Assembly: GCA_022711755.1 (NCBI GenBank)
Contig: JAKLEA010000003.1
Location: forward strand, 304,167-368,166
Source of the DNA: Planctomycetota bacterium
Lineage (GTDB): Bacteria > Planctomycetota > Brocadiia > SM23-32 > JAKLEA01
Direction of reading: 5' to 3'
Length of the DNA: 64,000 nt
Position numbers and translations under genes: made by a program. A model generated the notes under the pieces. That model saw nothing but the letters and a program-made list of their open reading frames with translations. It was not told the DNA's origin and ran no database searches. This document shows, one piece after another, positions 51,134 to 59,698 of this stretch. Every line of letters starts with the position of its first letter. The stretch's first letter is position 1.

Positions 51134-52246
51134 TCAGGCGGGCAGGGTCAGGATATCCGGCCTTTGGAATTTCATCCCTTCCGCTTCGACCTCGATCGTC
51201 GGCCAATCCCCCCCTCCTGTCACGATCTCCTGACCGCCGCCGGTCGCGACAATCGTGTCCTCGGACTTTGTGCCCGTGATCGAGGGGTTCCATGCGATCG
51301 GCTGCCGCTGCCTGACCTTCCTGATCTCGCCGGGGGCAACTATGAATTCGCGCGCCTCGTAGCCTGTCGGGCCGCCCTGGTGGTGCAGGTTCCATTCGTC
51401 CGCGAAGCCCGCCGCGGCGTAGGCCTCGATGCCCTTGCGCAGAACTTCGCCGAATGCCGCATCCGGCCTTGAATTGGCGATCAGCGTCGCGTCAACGCTC
51501 AGGCACGCTCTATGTTTATCAACAAGCTCCTGCGGCAGTGTCCCGAAATGCGCGATCCGCGTGATCGCGCAGGTCAGACCCCATCGCCTTGCGCAGGTCG
51601 CCATTAAAAGGCATTTTTTGATTTTCTTTTCCGATATGGTTGGATGCCTGTACATCCCGATCCGCTCATCGGCAGCGGCCAGCGCCACAACCGGCTCAAG
51701 CATCCGCCTGCGGCATTCCGCGAAAAGCGCCGCAGCCGCGTCGCATTCCCGCATCCCCGGCCTGACCGCCCGACACGCCGTCTCCATGGCGTCCCGCAGG
51801 TCCCGGCCAACGATCCGGCACCGGTCCATCTCCGCGTCGGTCAGGGAATAGCGAAGCTCGTCGAACTTCGCGTCCAGCGCCGCCGTTGCGTCAAGCCCGC
51901 AGTCCGACGCTCCGCGGCCCCCGGCCAGCAGCCTGCGGATGAACGTCTCCCCTTTGCCGAACTCGTGCCACGAGGCCGTGTGTGTTCGTATGGACGCGAT
52001 TCCGTCCAGCTCCTCCTCAAGCATTCGCCGGACTTCGATGTTTTTGGCGATGAGGTGAAGTTCGCCGTCAACAAAACCGAGCGTGGCTACGCCGGTTGCG
52101 CCGGTCACGTTCACGACGTTGCAAGCCCCGCATCCGAGCCACGCCACGTTGGCCGGGCGGGCGACGAAAATCCCGCTCAGCGAACGCTCTTTCATATACT
52201 CCGTCAGAATAGCGCTTTTGAGCCTGAATTCTTCCTTGCGGTCCAC
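51134..52246 (-). CDS. M24-fold (creatinase/aminopeptidase P-like) protein with altered metal site
   Basis: 370 residues. I choose GTG 52246, preceded by GGGAGGACGAC, over a TTG at 52285. The N-terminal creatinase-like domain (IFVARPANVAWLGCGACNVVNVTG) and a pita-bread C-domain with HHQGGPTGYEAREF are recognised. In active peptidases the two metal Asp lie in vliD.G...GY..DxtR; here the equivalent stretch reads MATCARRWGLTCAITR, without those Asp. The Glu ligands are also unclear. So an ordinary dinuclear peptidase is unlikely; a degenerate or non-peptidase M24 member is more likely. It follows accD by 49 bp. Confidence 0.7.
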   Translation of the reverse strand: MDRKEEFRLKSAILTEYMKERSLSGIFVARPANVAWLGCGACNVVNVTGATGVATLGFVDGELHLIAKNIEVRRMLEEELDGIASIRTHTASWHEFGKGETFIRRLLAGGRGASDCGLDATAALDAKFDELRYSLTDAEMDRCRIVGRDLRDAMETACRAVRPGMRECDAAAALFAECRRRMLEPVVALAAADERIGMYRHPTISEKKIKKCLLMATCARRWGLTCAITRIAHFGTLPQELVDKHRACLSVDATLIANSRPDAAFGEVLRKGIEAYAAAGFADEWNLHHQGGPTGYEAREFIVAPGEIRKVRQRQPIAWNPSITGTKSEDTIVATGGGQEIVTGGGDWPTIEVEAEGMKFQRPDILTLPA

Positions 52247-52295
52247 GTCGTCCTCCCGTCTTCCTGTTCCCCTCCCGGCGATCAAGCCTGGCGCC

Positions 52296-53123
52296 TCATG
52301 CCGCCGGACCTTTCAGGTGCGACATCGCCGTCGCAATCGTCTTTTTGAGCGCCGTTCGCGGGACAACAGCGTCCAGGAATCCGCGCTCAAGAAGGTCCTC
52401 CGATTTCTGAAAGCCCTCCGGCAGATCGTGCTTGATCGCCTCCCGAATTACCCTGGCCCCGGCGAACCTGATCAGCGCGCCGGGTTCGGCAATGATCACG
52501 TCTCCAAGCGATGCGAAACTGGCCAGCACGCCGCCCGTGGTCGGGTCGGTCATGACCGAGATGTACAGCCCCCCCCCGTCCTGAAACCGCCTGACCGCGG
52601 CAGCGGTCTTCACCATCTGCATAAGCGAGAACGCGCCCTCCTGCATGCGCGCCCCGCCGGACGCGGCGAAGCTGATGAACGGGCATCCCAGTCCGGCGGC
52701 GGTTTCCACGCAGCGGGCGATTTTCTCCCCGACCACGCCGCCCATGCTGCCGCCGATGAAGCGGAAATCCATGATTGCCGCCGCGACTGTTCTGCCCTCG
52801 ATTCGCGCGGAGCCGGTCGCCACGGCGTCGCGCAGCCCCGTGGCGCGCTGGTCCTCCCAAAGCTTGCGGCGATAGGATTTATCCGCGACGAAGCCCAGCG
52901 GATCGGCGGATTCCAAGCCTGCGTTCGTCTCTATAAAACTATCAGGGTCGAAATGCCATCGAACGCGGTCCTGCCAGGTTATCCGGAAATGAAAACCGCA
53001 TTCCGGGCAGGTCTGCATCCTCTCCTCGACGGCCTTTCGCAGGACCGTGCCCCGGCAACCGTCGCACTTGATGAATATCCCCCCCCCCTGGTCGTCCCGG
53101 TTTGCCCGCCCGTAGACCTTCAT
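52296..53123 (-). CDS. accD: Acetyl-CoA carboxylase carboxyltransferase beta subunit
   Basis: Transfers carboxyl from biotin to acetyl-CoA in fatty-acid synthesis. 275 residues, with the zinc ribbon FIKCDGCRG and CPECGFH near 18-45, and the crotonase-like core with GGSMGGVVGEKI, FAASGGARMQEGAFSLMQM, TTGGVLASFASLGDVIIAEPGA and IREAIKHDLPEGFQKSE. Complete. It overlaps rpe by 4 bp (ATGA), so translation is coupled. accA is not in the window. Confidence 0.95.
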   Translation of the reverse strand: MKVYGRANRDDQGGGIFIKCDGCRGTVLRKAVEERMQTCPECGFHFRITWQDRVRWHFDPDSFIETNAGLESADPLGFVADKSYRRKLWEDQRATGLRDAVATGSARIEGRTVAAAIMDFRFIGGSMGGVVGEKIARCVETAAGLGCPFISFAASGGARMQEGAFSLMQMVKTAAAVRRFQDGGGLYISVMTDPTTGGVLASFASLGDVIIAEPGALIRFAGARVIREAIKHDLPEGFQKSEDLLERGFLDAVVPRTALKKTIATAMSHLKGPAA

Positions 53124-53797
53124 CCTTCCCCTTTTCCGCGATAGTGCGCGTCCGCAATCCGGCGCAACGTATCAATCGCCGCTTTCATGCCTTCGGTGGC
53201 GCGGAAGACTGCCGTTCCGGCGACGATCGCGTTGGCCCCGTCGGAGGCAGCTTTCGCAACCGTATCGGGGTTGATGCCGCCGTCAACGGAAATCTCGGCC
53301 CCGGCGGTGAGGATGTCTCTCGCGCCGCGAATGTTCCGCCGCGCGTCCTCTATGAATTTCTGCCCGCCGAAACCAGGAAAGACCGTCATCACCAGAGCAA
53401 GGTCCATGCACTCGGCGCAGAGGGCCAGGCTCTCCGGTTTCGCGTCCGGATTCAGGGATATCCCCGGCCTGACGCCCAGCCGCCTGATCTCCGCCGCCAG
53501 CGGTCGGGGGTCGGGGTGGACCTCGATGTGGAAGATCAGCGAGCTGGCGCCGGCGTCAGCAAACGGCTTGATGAAATCCTCCGGGTTGTCCAGCATCAGG
53601 TGAACGTCCAGGGGAAGCCGGGTGCTGCGCCTGCACGCCTCCACCACGAACGGGCCCATCGTCAGGTTCGGGACGAAGTGCCCGTCCATGATGTCGAGGT
53701 GGAAACTGTCCGCGCCGGCATCCTCGCCGCGCTTAATTTCGTCTCCCAGCCGCGCCATGTCGCAGGCCAGGATTGACGGCTGAATCTTGACGCTCAC
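53120..53797 (-). CDS. rpe: Ribulose-phosphate 3-epimerase
   Basis: Interconverts ribulose- and xylulose-5-phosphate in the pentose phosphate pathway. 225 residues. QPSILACDMARLGDEI, FHLDIMDGHFVPNLTMGP, LDVHLMLDNPEDFI, VMTVFPGFGGQKFIEDA and ISVDGGINPDTV cover the metal and phosphate sites; all catalytic residues are in place. GTG start at 53797 after GGAGAACC. Part of the gap-pgk-rpe-accD series. Confidence 0.96.
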   Translation of the reverse strand: MSVKIQPSILACDMARLGDEIKRGEDAGADSFHLDIMDGHFVPNLTMGPFVVEACRRSTRLPLDVHLMLDNPEDFIKPFADAGASSLIFHIEVHPDPRPLAAEIRRLGVRPGISLNPDAKPESLALCAECMDLALVMTVFPGFGGQKFIEDARRNIRGARDILTAGAEISVDGGINPDTVAKAASDGANAIVAGTAVFRATEGMKAAIDTLRRIADAHYRGKGEG

Positions 53798-53837
53798 GGT
53801 TCTCCGCCAGCAGAACGTCCGGCTGCGCGCCGTCTGT

Positions 53838-55022
53838 TCACGAGTTCTTCAGGATTTCAATGCCGGGAAGCTTTTTCCCTTCGAGGAACTCCAGGCACGC
53901 GCCGCCGCCGGTCGAGACGTGGGAAACCTTCTCGTCCATGCCCATGTCCTCGACAGCCTCGGCCGTCTCCCCCCCCCCGACGATTGTCGCGCCCTTGCAC
54001 GCGGCAAGGGACTTCGCGACGCCTTTCGTCCCGGCGGAGAAGTTCTCCCATTCGAACTTGCCCATCGGGCCGTTCCATATCACCGTTCCGGCGGATTCGA
54101 TCTTGCCGGCGTAAAGTGTCGCGGTCTGCGGGCCGATGTCCAGCCCGATCCAGCCGTCCGGTATGTCGCCTTCAAACGTCTTGACCTGTGCCTTCTCGTC
54201 AAACTTGTCTCCGCAGACGTGGTCAACCGGCAGCAGCAATTCCTTGTGGGCTTCGGCGGCCTTGGCCAGCAGCTTCTTCGCAAGCTCGACGTCCTCATCC
54301 GCGGCCAGAGAAGCGCCGACCTTCGCGCCCTTCGCCTTCAGGAACGGATAGGCCATCGCCCCGCCGATGCACATCGAGTCCACCTTGTGCATCAGGTTCT
54401 CGATGACGCCCAGCTTCGTGTCCACCTTTGCGCCGCCCAGGACGGCGACAAACGGCTTCTTCGGATTGCTCAGGGCGCCGCCCAGATACTTGATTTCCTT
54501 CTCGACAAGGAGACCGGCCACGGCCGGCAGAATCCGGGCCACGCCCTCGGTGCTGGCGTGCGCGCGGTGCGCCGTGCCGAAGGCGTCCATGACGAAGACG
54601 TCGCCCAGTTTTGCCAGGTTTTTGGCGAACGCCTCGTCGTTTGCCTCTTCTTCAGCGACAAAGCGGGTGTTCTCAAGCAGCGCGACCTCGCCGGGCTTCA
54701 CCTTCTTCGCGGCCTCGATGACCTGCTCCGTCAGGGGCATCTGCAGCATGGCGACGTCCCTGCCCAGCAGTTGCGCCAGCCGGACGCGGATCGGCTCCAG
54801 GCTGTACTTCGGAGCCACCTTGCCCTTCGGCCTGCCGAAGTGGCTCATCAGGATGACCGTCGCGTTGCGTTTCAGAAGGTCCCTGATGGTCGGCAGCGAC
54901 TGAATGATGCGTCGGTCGTTCGTGATTGTCTTTGTCTCCTCGTCGAACGGCACGTTGAAATCGGCGCGCACGAGGACGCGCTTCCCGGCGACGTCAATGT
55001 CGCTGATCGTCATTTTCTTCAT
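53838..55022 (-). CDS. pgk: Phosphoglycerate kinase
   Basis: Makes ATP and 3-phosphoglycerate from 1,3-bisphosphoglycerate. 394 residues, full length. RVLVRADFNVPFDEET at the start, LMSHFGRPKG, VLENTRF with the catalytic Arg region, GGAKVDTKLGVIENLM and GGGETAEAVEDMG near the C-terminus with STGGGACLEFLEGKKLPG. Lies between gap and rpe on the same strand. Confidence 0.97.
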   Translation of the reverse strand: MKKMTISDIDVAGKRVLVRADFNVPFDEETKTITNDRRIIQSLPTIRDLLKRNATVILMSHFGRPKGKVAPKYSLEPIRVRLAQLLGRDVAMLQMPLTEQVIEAAKKVKPGEVALLENTRFVAEEEANDEAFAKNLAKLGDVFVMDAFGTAHRAHASTEGVARILPAVAGLLVEKEIKYLGGALSNPKKPFVAVLGGAKVDTKLGVIENLMHKVDSMCIGGAMAYPFLKAKGAKVGASLAADEDVELAKKLLAKAAEAHKELLLPVDHVCGDKFDEKAQVKTFEGDIPDGWIGLDIGPQTATLYAGKIESAGTVIWNGPMGKFEWENFSAGTKGVAKSLAACKGATIVGGGETAEAVEDMGMDEKVSHVSTGGGACLEFLEGKKLPGIEILKNS

Positions 55023-55171
55023 CTAGGATACTCTCCGTCAGATGCGCGGAAGAGCCGGACGGCGCGGACCGCCGACTCAAGGCCTTGCAGGAAACATCGA
55101 ACAGGGCGGGCAGCCGAGTCGGCCCGCCCGCCCCATTCGCGAATTTGCAGGAAACAGATGCGTCAGGCGTG

Positions 55172-56179
55172 TTACATCATCGCGCCCATTCTGGCAACCA
55201 GCTCGACCATCCTGTTGCTGTAACCCCACTCGTTGTCATACCAGGCCAGCAGCTTGATCATGTTCTCGCCCATGGCCATTGTGGAGAGGCTGTCAAAAAT
55301 GCAGGAGCGGGAGTCATGGACGATGTCGCTGGACACGATCGGCTCATTGCAGAAGCACAGAATGCCCTTCATCGGACCTTCCGCTGCGGCCTTCATCGCC
55401 TCATGCAGCTTGGCGATATCAACCTTCTGCTTCGTCTCGCACACCAGGTCCACGGCTGATCCCGTCGCCACTGGAACGCGCAAGGCAAAACCGTTCATCT
55501 TGCCGGCCAGGCTCGGTATGACCTCTCCGATTGCCTTCGCGGCTCCGGTGCTGGTCGGGATGATGTTCAGCGCGGCGGCGCGGGCGCGGCGCAGATCCTT
55601 GTGAATCAGGTCAGCGACGCGCTGGTCGTTCGTGTAGGCGTGAACCGTGGTCATCAGGCCCTTCACGATACCCAACGTGTCGTCCAGAACCTTGGCCATC
55701 GGGGCAAGGCAGTTGGTCGTGCAGGACGCGTTGCTGACGATCTTGTCCGTGGCCTTCAGTTCCTTGTCGTTGACGCCCAGGACGATGACGGCGTCAATCT
55801 TGCCCTTCGGCGGGGCGGACAGCAGCACCTTCTTCGCCCCGTTTTCCGGGGTCAGGTGTCTCATGCAATCCTCTTTGGAGGTGAACACGCCGGTTGACTC
55901 GACGACGATGTCCACGCCGTTCTTTTTCCAGGGAAGGGCTTCCGGGTTCTTTTCCGCGAACAGTTGAACCTTCTGTCCCCTGACCTTAAGGCCGCCCTCG
56001 GCGACCTCAACGCCATCGAAGCGCCCGTGAACCGAATCGTACTTCAGCATGTGCGCGAGGGTCGGGGCGTCAGCAAGGTCGTTCACCGCGACAACCTGCA
56101 CGTCCTTATTTTCGGCCGCTGCGCGGAAAACGAGCCTGCCGATGCGTCCGAAACCGTTGATGCCTATTCTCACTGCCAT
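55172..56179 (-). CDS. gap: Glyceraldehyde-3-phosphate dehydrogenase, class I
   Basis: 335 residues from ATG 56179 (MAVRIGINGFGRIGRLVF); the longer frame upstream to 56377 is not conserved. NAD site VAVNDL, LKYDSVHGRF, catalytic SNASCTTNCLAPMAKV (Cys near 155), HAYTNDQRVAD, and the terminal WYDNEWGYSNRMVEL. Complete and active-looking. First gene of the gap-pgk-rpe-accD series. An NAD-type class I enzyme by motif. Confidence 0.96.
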   Translation of the reverse strand: MAVRIGINGFGRIGRLVFRAAAENKDVQVVAVNDLADAPTLAHMLKYDSVHGRFDGVEVAEGGLKVRGQKVQLFAEKNPEALPWKKNGVDIVVESTGVFTSKEDCMRHLTPENGAKKVLLSAPPKGKIDAVIVLGVNDKELKATDKIVSNASCTTNCLAPMAKVLDDTLGIVKGLMTTVHAYTNDQRVADLIHKDLRRARAAALNIIPTSTGAAKAIGEVIPSLAGKMNGFALRVPVATGSAVDLVCETKQKVDIAKLHEAMKAAAEGPMKGILCFCNEPIVSSDIVHDSRSCIFDSLSTMAMGENMIKLLAWYDNEWGYSNRMVELVARMGAMM

Positions 56180-56406
56180 CTTGAAATTCTCCTTTCCCGG
56201 GGCGAGCGTCCACAGCCCGCCCATTTCCTTCGTCAAAGAAAACCAACTCGGACCGGCATTGCTCGGTCCGGCAAATCCCACAGGGGAGATTATTTTTCGC
56301 GACACTCCCACCCCCGGATGGGAATCCCGGCGAAAACCGACAGATATATATGGCCGCGCATACGGGCTGTCAAGCAATTTCGCGCTTATGACACGATTGA
56401 CGTCGC

Positions 56407-57585
56407 CTAATCGTTAACTTTTTTCTGCAAGTTATCCATCCTGCTTTCCAAGTTGTCCATCCGCATTTGTATCCTTTCAATATCCGCCTGCTGCTCTTTA
56501 TGCCTTTCTGCTATGTCGGTCTTAATGTGGCCGACGACGAGAAGAAACAGCGCAAATCCGGCCGCCAGGGTTAACATCTTCATGATAAAATCTTTTGACG
56601 GCCCGGGCGGTTCGGCTCCACCGGACGGCGGCTGTACGATTTCAATCTGTGGCGCGCCGGGCGGTTCCGGCGAGGGGGTTGTGAGGGCTTCCTGCAAACT
56701 GATCTCGGGAACAGGACTTTCCTCCTGATGATGCGGCGACGCCTCCAAGGACACAGGTTCCTGTTTCGCTTTGGGCGGCGGAGCAATAGGGAGCGTAACC
56801 AAATCCGCCTTCTCCGGAACGGCAATTACAGATATTGTTTCAGATACTGATTTCGGTTCCGATATCGCGTCTCCCACCCATTCCGTCCCCCCGGGGCCCC
56901 CTCCCTCCCCGGGGTTTTGTCCATCGTCATTTCCTTCCCCCTTCTCATTTGAGAAGGAGGGGGCGCGCGAATCGAAGTCCAGAACCGCCTGCGGATTGCT
57001 TATGCCGTGGTCACCTGCCGCTGGTCGGGGTGGGGATCCTGCCGCGTGGGGAACGGCAGTTTTCTCAGTGACAGATGCCCCTCCAATCGGCGCAACCCGT
57101 ATCGGTCTCCCCTCCGAACCCGAAACGCGCCCCCCTTGCTCACCGGCCATTTGAATGACCGGCGGGTGGCTGTTTTCGGCCATCTCTACCTGGCACAAAC
57201 CTCCATCATTATCTGATGCGAGGCATTTCTCTTCAGTTTCAGAAACGATGTCAGAAGGTTCGGGCTGTTCAGGCGAAATCCCATCGGACACCGCACCAGC
57301 AACGGGGATTTCCGCTACCTCCGGGAACTCCTCCCCCGCTTCCTGCTGATCGTCCGCGTCGCCTAGAACGTCCATCGGCGACTCTTCGACATCACCCAAG
57401 CCAGAATCCGCCAGGAAGCGCACCAGAGCGTCTGAATCTCCAGTAGCCTTTCCGGCATGATCTCCGCTTGTTACAGCGTCTGTTTTTTTTTGTGACGATG
57501 TTGCGGAATTCTTGCTTGACTGCCCCCCTGATTCCTTGTCCCCATCACGGGCCGGGAACCCCGGAACCTTCTCTGGAGCGGTCAT
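56407..57585 (-). CDS. Low-complexity protein with a C-terminal membrane helix and coiled coil
   Basis: 392 residues. Residues 1-320 are disordered: acidic, with Pro, Ser, Gly and Glu and few hydrophobic patches. One helix near 335-352 (LTLAAGFALFLLVVGHI) is followed by a roughly 40-residue amphipathic coiled coil (ERIQMRMDNLESRMDNLQ) at the C-terminus. A short helical segment near 50-65 (DSDALVRFLADSGLGDVEE) may be an interaction motif. Tail-anchored type. No family I recognise. Its expression is divergent from topoisomerase VI B. Confidence 0.65.
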   Translation of the reverse strand: MTAPEKVPGFPARDGDKESGGQSSKNSATSSQKKTDAVTSGDHAGKATGDSDALVRFLADSGLGDVEESPMDVLGDADDQQEAGEEFPEVAEIPVAGAVSDGISPEQPEPSDIVSETEEKCLASDNDGGLCQVEMAENSHPPVIQMAGEQGGRVSGSEGRPIRVAPIGGASVTEKTAVPHAAGSPPRPAAGDHGISNPQAVLDFDSRAPSFSNEKGEGNDDGQNPGEGGGPGGTEWVGDAISEPKSVSETISVIAVPEKADLVTLPIAPPPKAKQEPVSLEASPHHQEESPVPEISLQEALTTPSPEPPGAPQIEIVQPPSGGAEPPGPSKDFIMKMLTLAAGFALFLLVVGHIKTDIAERHKEQQADIERIQMRMDNLESRMDNLQKKVND

Positions 57586-57946
57586 ATTCCACCCTCCACC
57601 GCCGCCTGCAACACAGAATCACCTGGAATACAACATCTTGACTTCGAGTTCGGAGACCCCTTCAACCCTCCGGAGCCGCCTCCGAATTCAACCTGACGAA
57701 ATTCCATCGCTTTTCCGTCAAGATCTTGCATCCGCGCCATCTTGTGTTACAATACCTGCTGTCCGCTGGAAGACGTCCCTGAGAACTCGAACGGATCGCG
57801 CAGGCCATGTTCTCATCATTCTGGAGGTCTTACCATACCACTCGTTGTATGCCTGCGCAACAGAAAAATCAGGGAAATCTCAATATTCTGCGCATTTTGT
57901 CCGGAATGTAAGCTTATCCGGCCATAAGCCGGACTGGAGGAGACAA
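57586..57946. other. Divergent intergenic region before top6B
   Basis: 361 bp without a supported gene. Just before the top6B ribosome site two alternative hairpins overlap: CTTAT/ATAAG (57913-57928) and TCCGG/CCGGA (57917-57933). No clear -35/-10 pair found. Confidence 0.5.
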
Positions 57947-59605
57947 ATGGGCGATTCTGAAAACATCACCAACCAGTCAAATCTTTTTTCAACCGCACCG
58001 CAAACCCCGCCTGAAGGCGACAAACCAGCGCCAAAATCCGTCCGGAAACCCTCCCATCCCGTGACTGCCGCCGAAATGGCCAAACGTCAGCGGGAAATCT
58101 CCATCAGCGAGTTTTTCACAAAGAACCGTCACCTGCTCGGTTTCGACAATCCGCGTAAGGCGCTTCTGACCGCCGTCAAGGAAGCTGTTGACAATGCGCT
58201 TGACGCCTGCGAAGAAGCGCAGATTCTGCCCCGACTTAAAGTTGCCATTTCAAAAACCGAGGTGGAAGACCGTTTCAAGGTCGTGGTTGAGGATAACGGT
58301 CCCGGTATCGTGCGCAACCAGATACCGCGCGTCTTTGGCAAACTGCTCTACGGCTCAAAATTCCACCGGCTTAAGATGTCAAGGGGGCAGCAGGGCATCG
58401 GCATCTCCGCTGCTGGAATGTACGGACATCTGACCACAGGCAAACCGGTCTGCGTAACCTCCCGAACGGGACGCAACAAACCGGTCAGCTATTACGAAAT
58501 CACAATCAACACGCAGCAGAACGAGCCTCAAATTCACAAGGAAGAGGTTGTTCAGTGGGACGTGGAGCACGGGACCCGCGTCGAGATTGAAATGGAAGGT
58601 CGCTATATCAGGGGGCGCCAATCCGTTGACGAATATCTGGAGCAAACAGCGATTGCCAATCCGCACACGCGCATAGAATACGCCAATCCCGATGGGGCAC
58701 AGGTTGTTTTCGAAGCGGCAACCGATCAATTGCCATCTGAACCGCGCGAGATCAAGCCGCACCCATACGGCATCGAACTCGGCATGCTCATAAAGATGCT
58801 GGAAGAGACAAAGGCCAGAAATATAAAATCCTTTTTAACTTCGGAGTTTTCAAGAGTAAGCCCGAAGATCGCTGATGAGATATTAAAGACTGCGAGAATC
58901 AATCCTACAGCCAGAACGTCCCGCATAGCCCGCCAGGAGGCTGATACGCTCATCAAGGTCATACGCGAGACCAAGCTCCGCAATCCGCCCATGGACTGCA
59001 TCAGCCCCATCGGGCAGGAACAGATAATTGCCGGACTGAAGAAACAGATCAAGGCGGATTTCTACACGGCGGTCAGTCGTTCCCCCGCGGTCTACCGCGG
59101 CAATCCGTTCCTGGTGGAAGCCGGCCTTGCATACGGCGGCGAGCTTGACACTGAAGGAACCGTCCGACTTCTCCGGCTTGCCAATCGCGTTCCGCTGCTG
59201 CATCAACAGGGGGGGTGCATAATCACACAAGGGGTCAGCGACGTCTCCTGGAAGGCATACGGCATGTCGCAACACGCAGGTTCGCTGCCGGTCGGCCCGC
59301 TCGTCCTCATGGTGCACGTCGCCAGCGTATGGGTCCCCTTTACATCTGAGAGCAAGGAGGCAATCGCGGCTTATCCTGAAATTGAGAAGGAAATACGTTT
59401 GGCCGTGCAGGAGTGCGGGCGCATGCTCGGTTCGCACGTCCGTCGGCGTCGCCGCGAGGCCGAGGAAAACAAGAAGCGATCATATATCGAGAAATACATT
59501 CCGCACATCGGCATCGCGCTGAAGGAAATCCTTGATCTTGACGACTCCGCGACGGAGAACGTCTGCTCGACCCTAACCTGCATCCTTGAACGCAGCCGGG
59601 GATAA
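57947..59605 (+). CDS. top6B: DNA topoisomerase VI subunit B
   Basis: 552 residues from ATG 57947, with GGAGGAG ten bases upstream; longer frames upstream lack support. The GHKL ATPase part has EFFTKNRHLLGFDNP, KEAVDNALDACEEA (Bergerat motif N), VVEDNGPGIVRNQIPRVFGK, and GQQGIGISAAGMYG. The transducer follows with TVRLLRLANRVPLLHQQGG and QHAGSLPVGPLVLMVHVAS (switch Lys replaced or elsewhere, not resolved). Type IIB topoisomerases relax supercoils as A2B2 with the Spo11-like A subunit. No A-subunit gene is adjacent: next comes a terminator and genes on the opposite strand. Topo VI is mainly archaeal and plant; bacterial cases are scattered. Confidence 0.92.
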   Translation: MGDSENITNQSNLFSTAPQTPPEGDKPAPKSVRKPSHPVTAAEMAKRQREISISEFFTKNRHLLGFDNPRKALLTAVKEAVDNALDACEEAQILPRLKVAISKTEVEDRFKVVVEDNGPGIVRNQIPRVFGKLLYGSKFHRLKMSRGQQGIGISAAGMYGHLTTGKPVCVTSRTGRNKPVSYYEITINTQQNEPQIHKEEVVQWDVEHGTRVEIEMEGRYIRGRQSVDEYLEQTAIANPHTRIEYANPDGAQVVFEAATDQLPSEPREIKPHPYGIELGMLIKMLEETKARNIKSFLTSEFSRVSPKIADEILKTARINPTARTSRIARQEADTLIKVIRETKLRNPPMDCISPIGQEQIIAGLKKQIKADFYTAVSRSPAVYRGNPFLVEAGLAYGGELDTEGTVRLLRLANRVPLLHQQGGCIITQGVSDVSWKAYGMSQHAGSLPVGPLVLMVHVASVWVPFTSESKEAIAAYPEIEKEIRLAVQECGRMLGSHVRRRRREAEENKKRSYIEKYIPHIGIALKEILDLDDSATENVCSTLTCILERSRG

Positions 59606-59632
59606 TCTCCCCCCGCAAAGAAATTAAATTGA

Positions 59633-59680
59633 AACGGCGCGCGACTGATTTCGATCTGCCGCGCGCCGTTGTTCTTTCCT
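59633..59680. terminator. Bidirectional rho-independent terminator
   Basis: Hairpin AACGGCGCGCG (59633-59643) with CGCGCGCCGTT (59660-59670), followed by GTTCTTTCC on the plus strand and by TTTCAATTTAATTT on the minus strand. Ends both top6B and the wzc-like gene. Confidence 0.8.
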
Positions 59681-59698
59681 GCGTTGCGAGTTGCTTCC

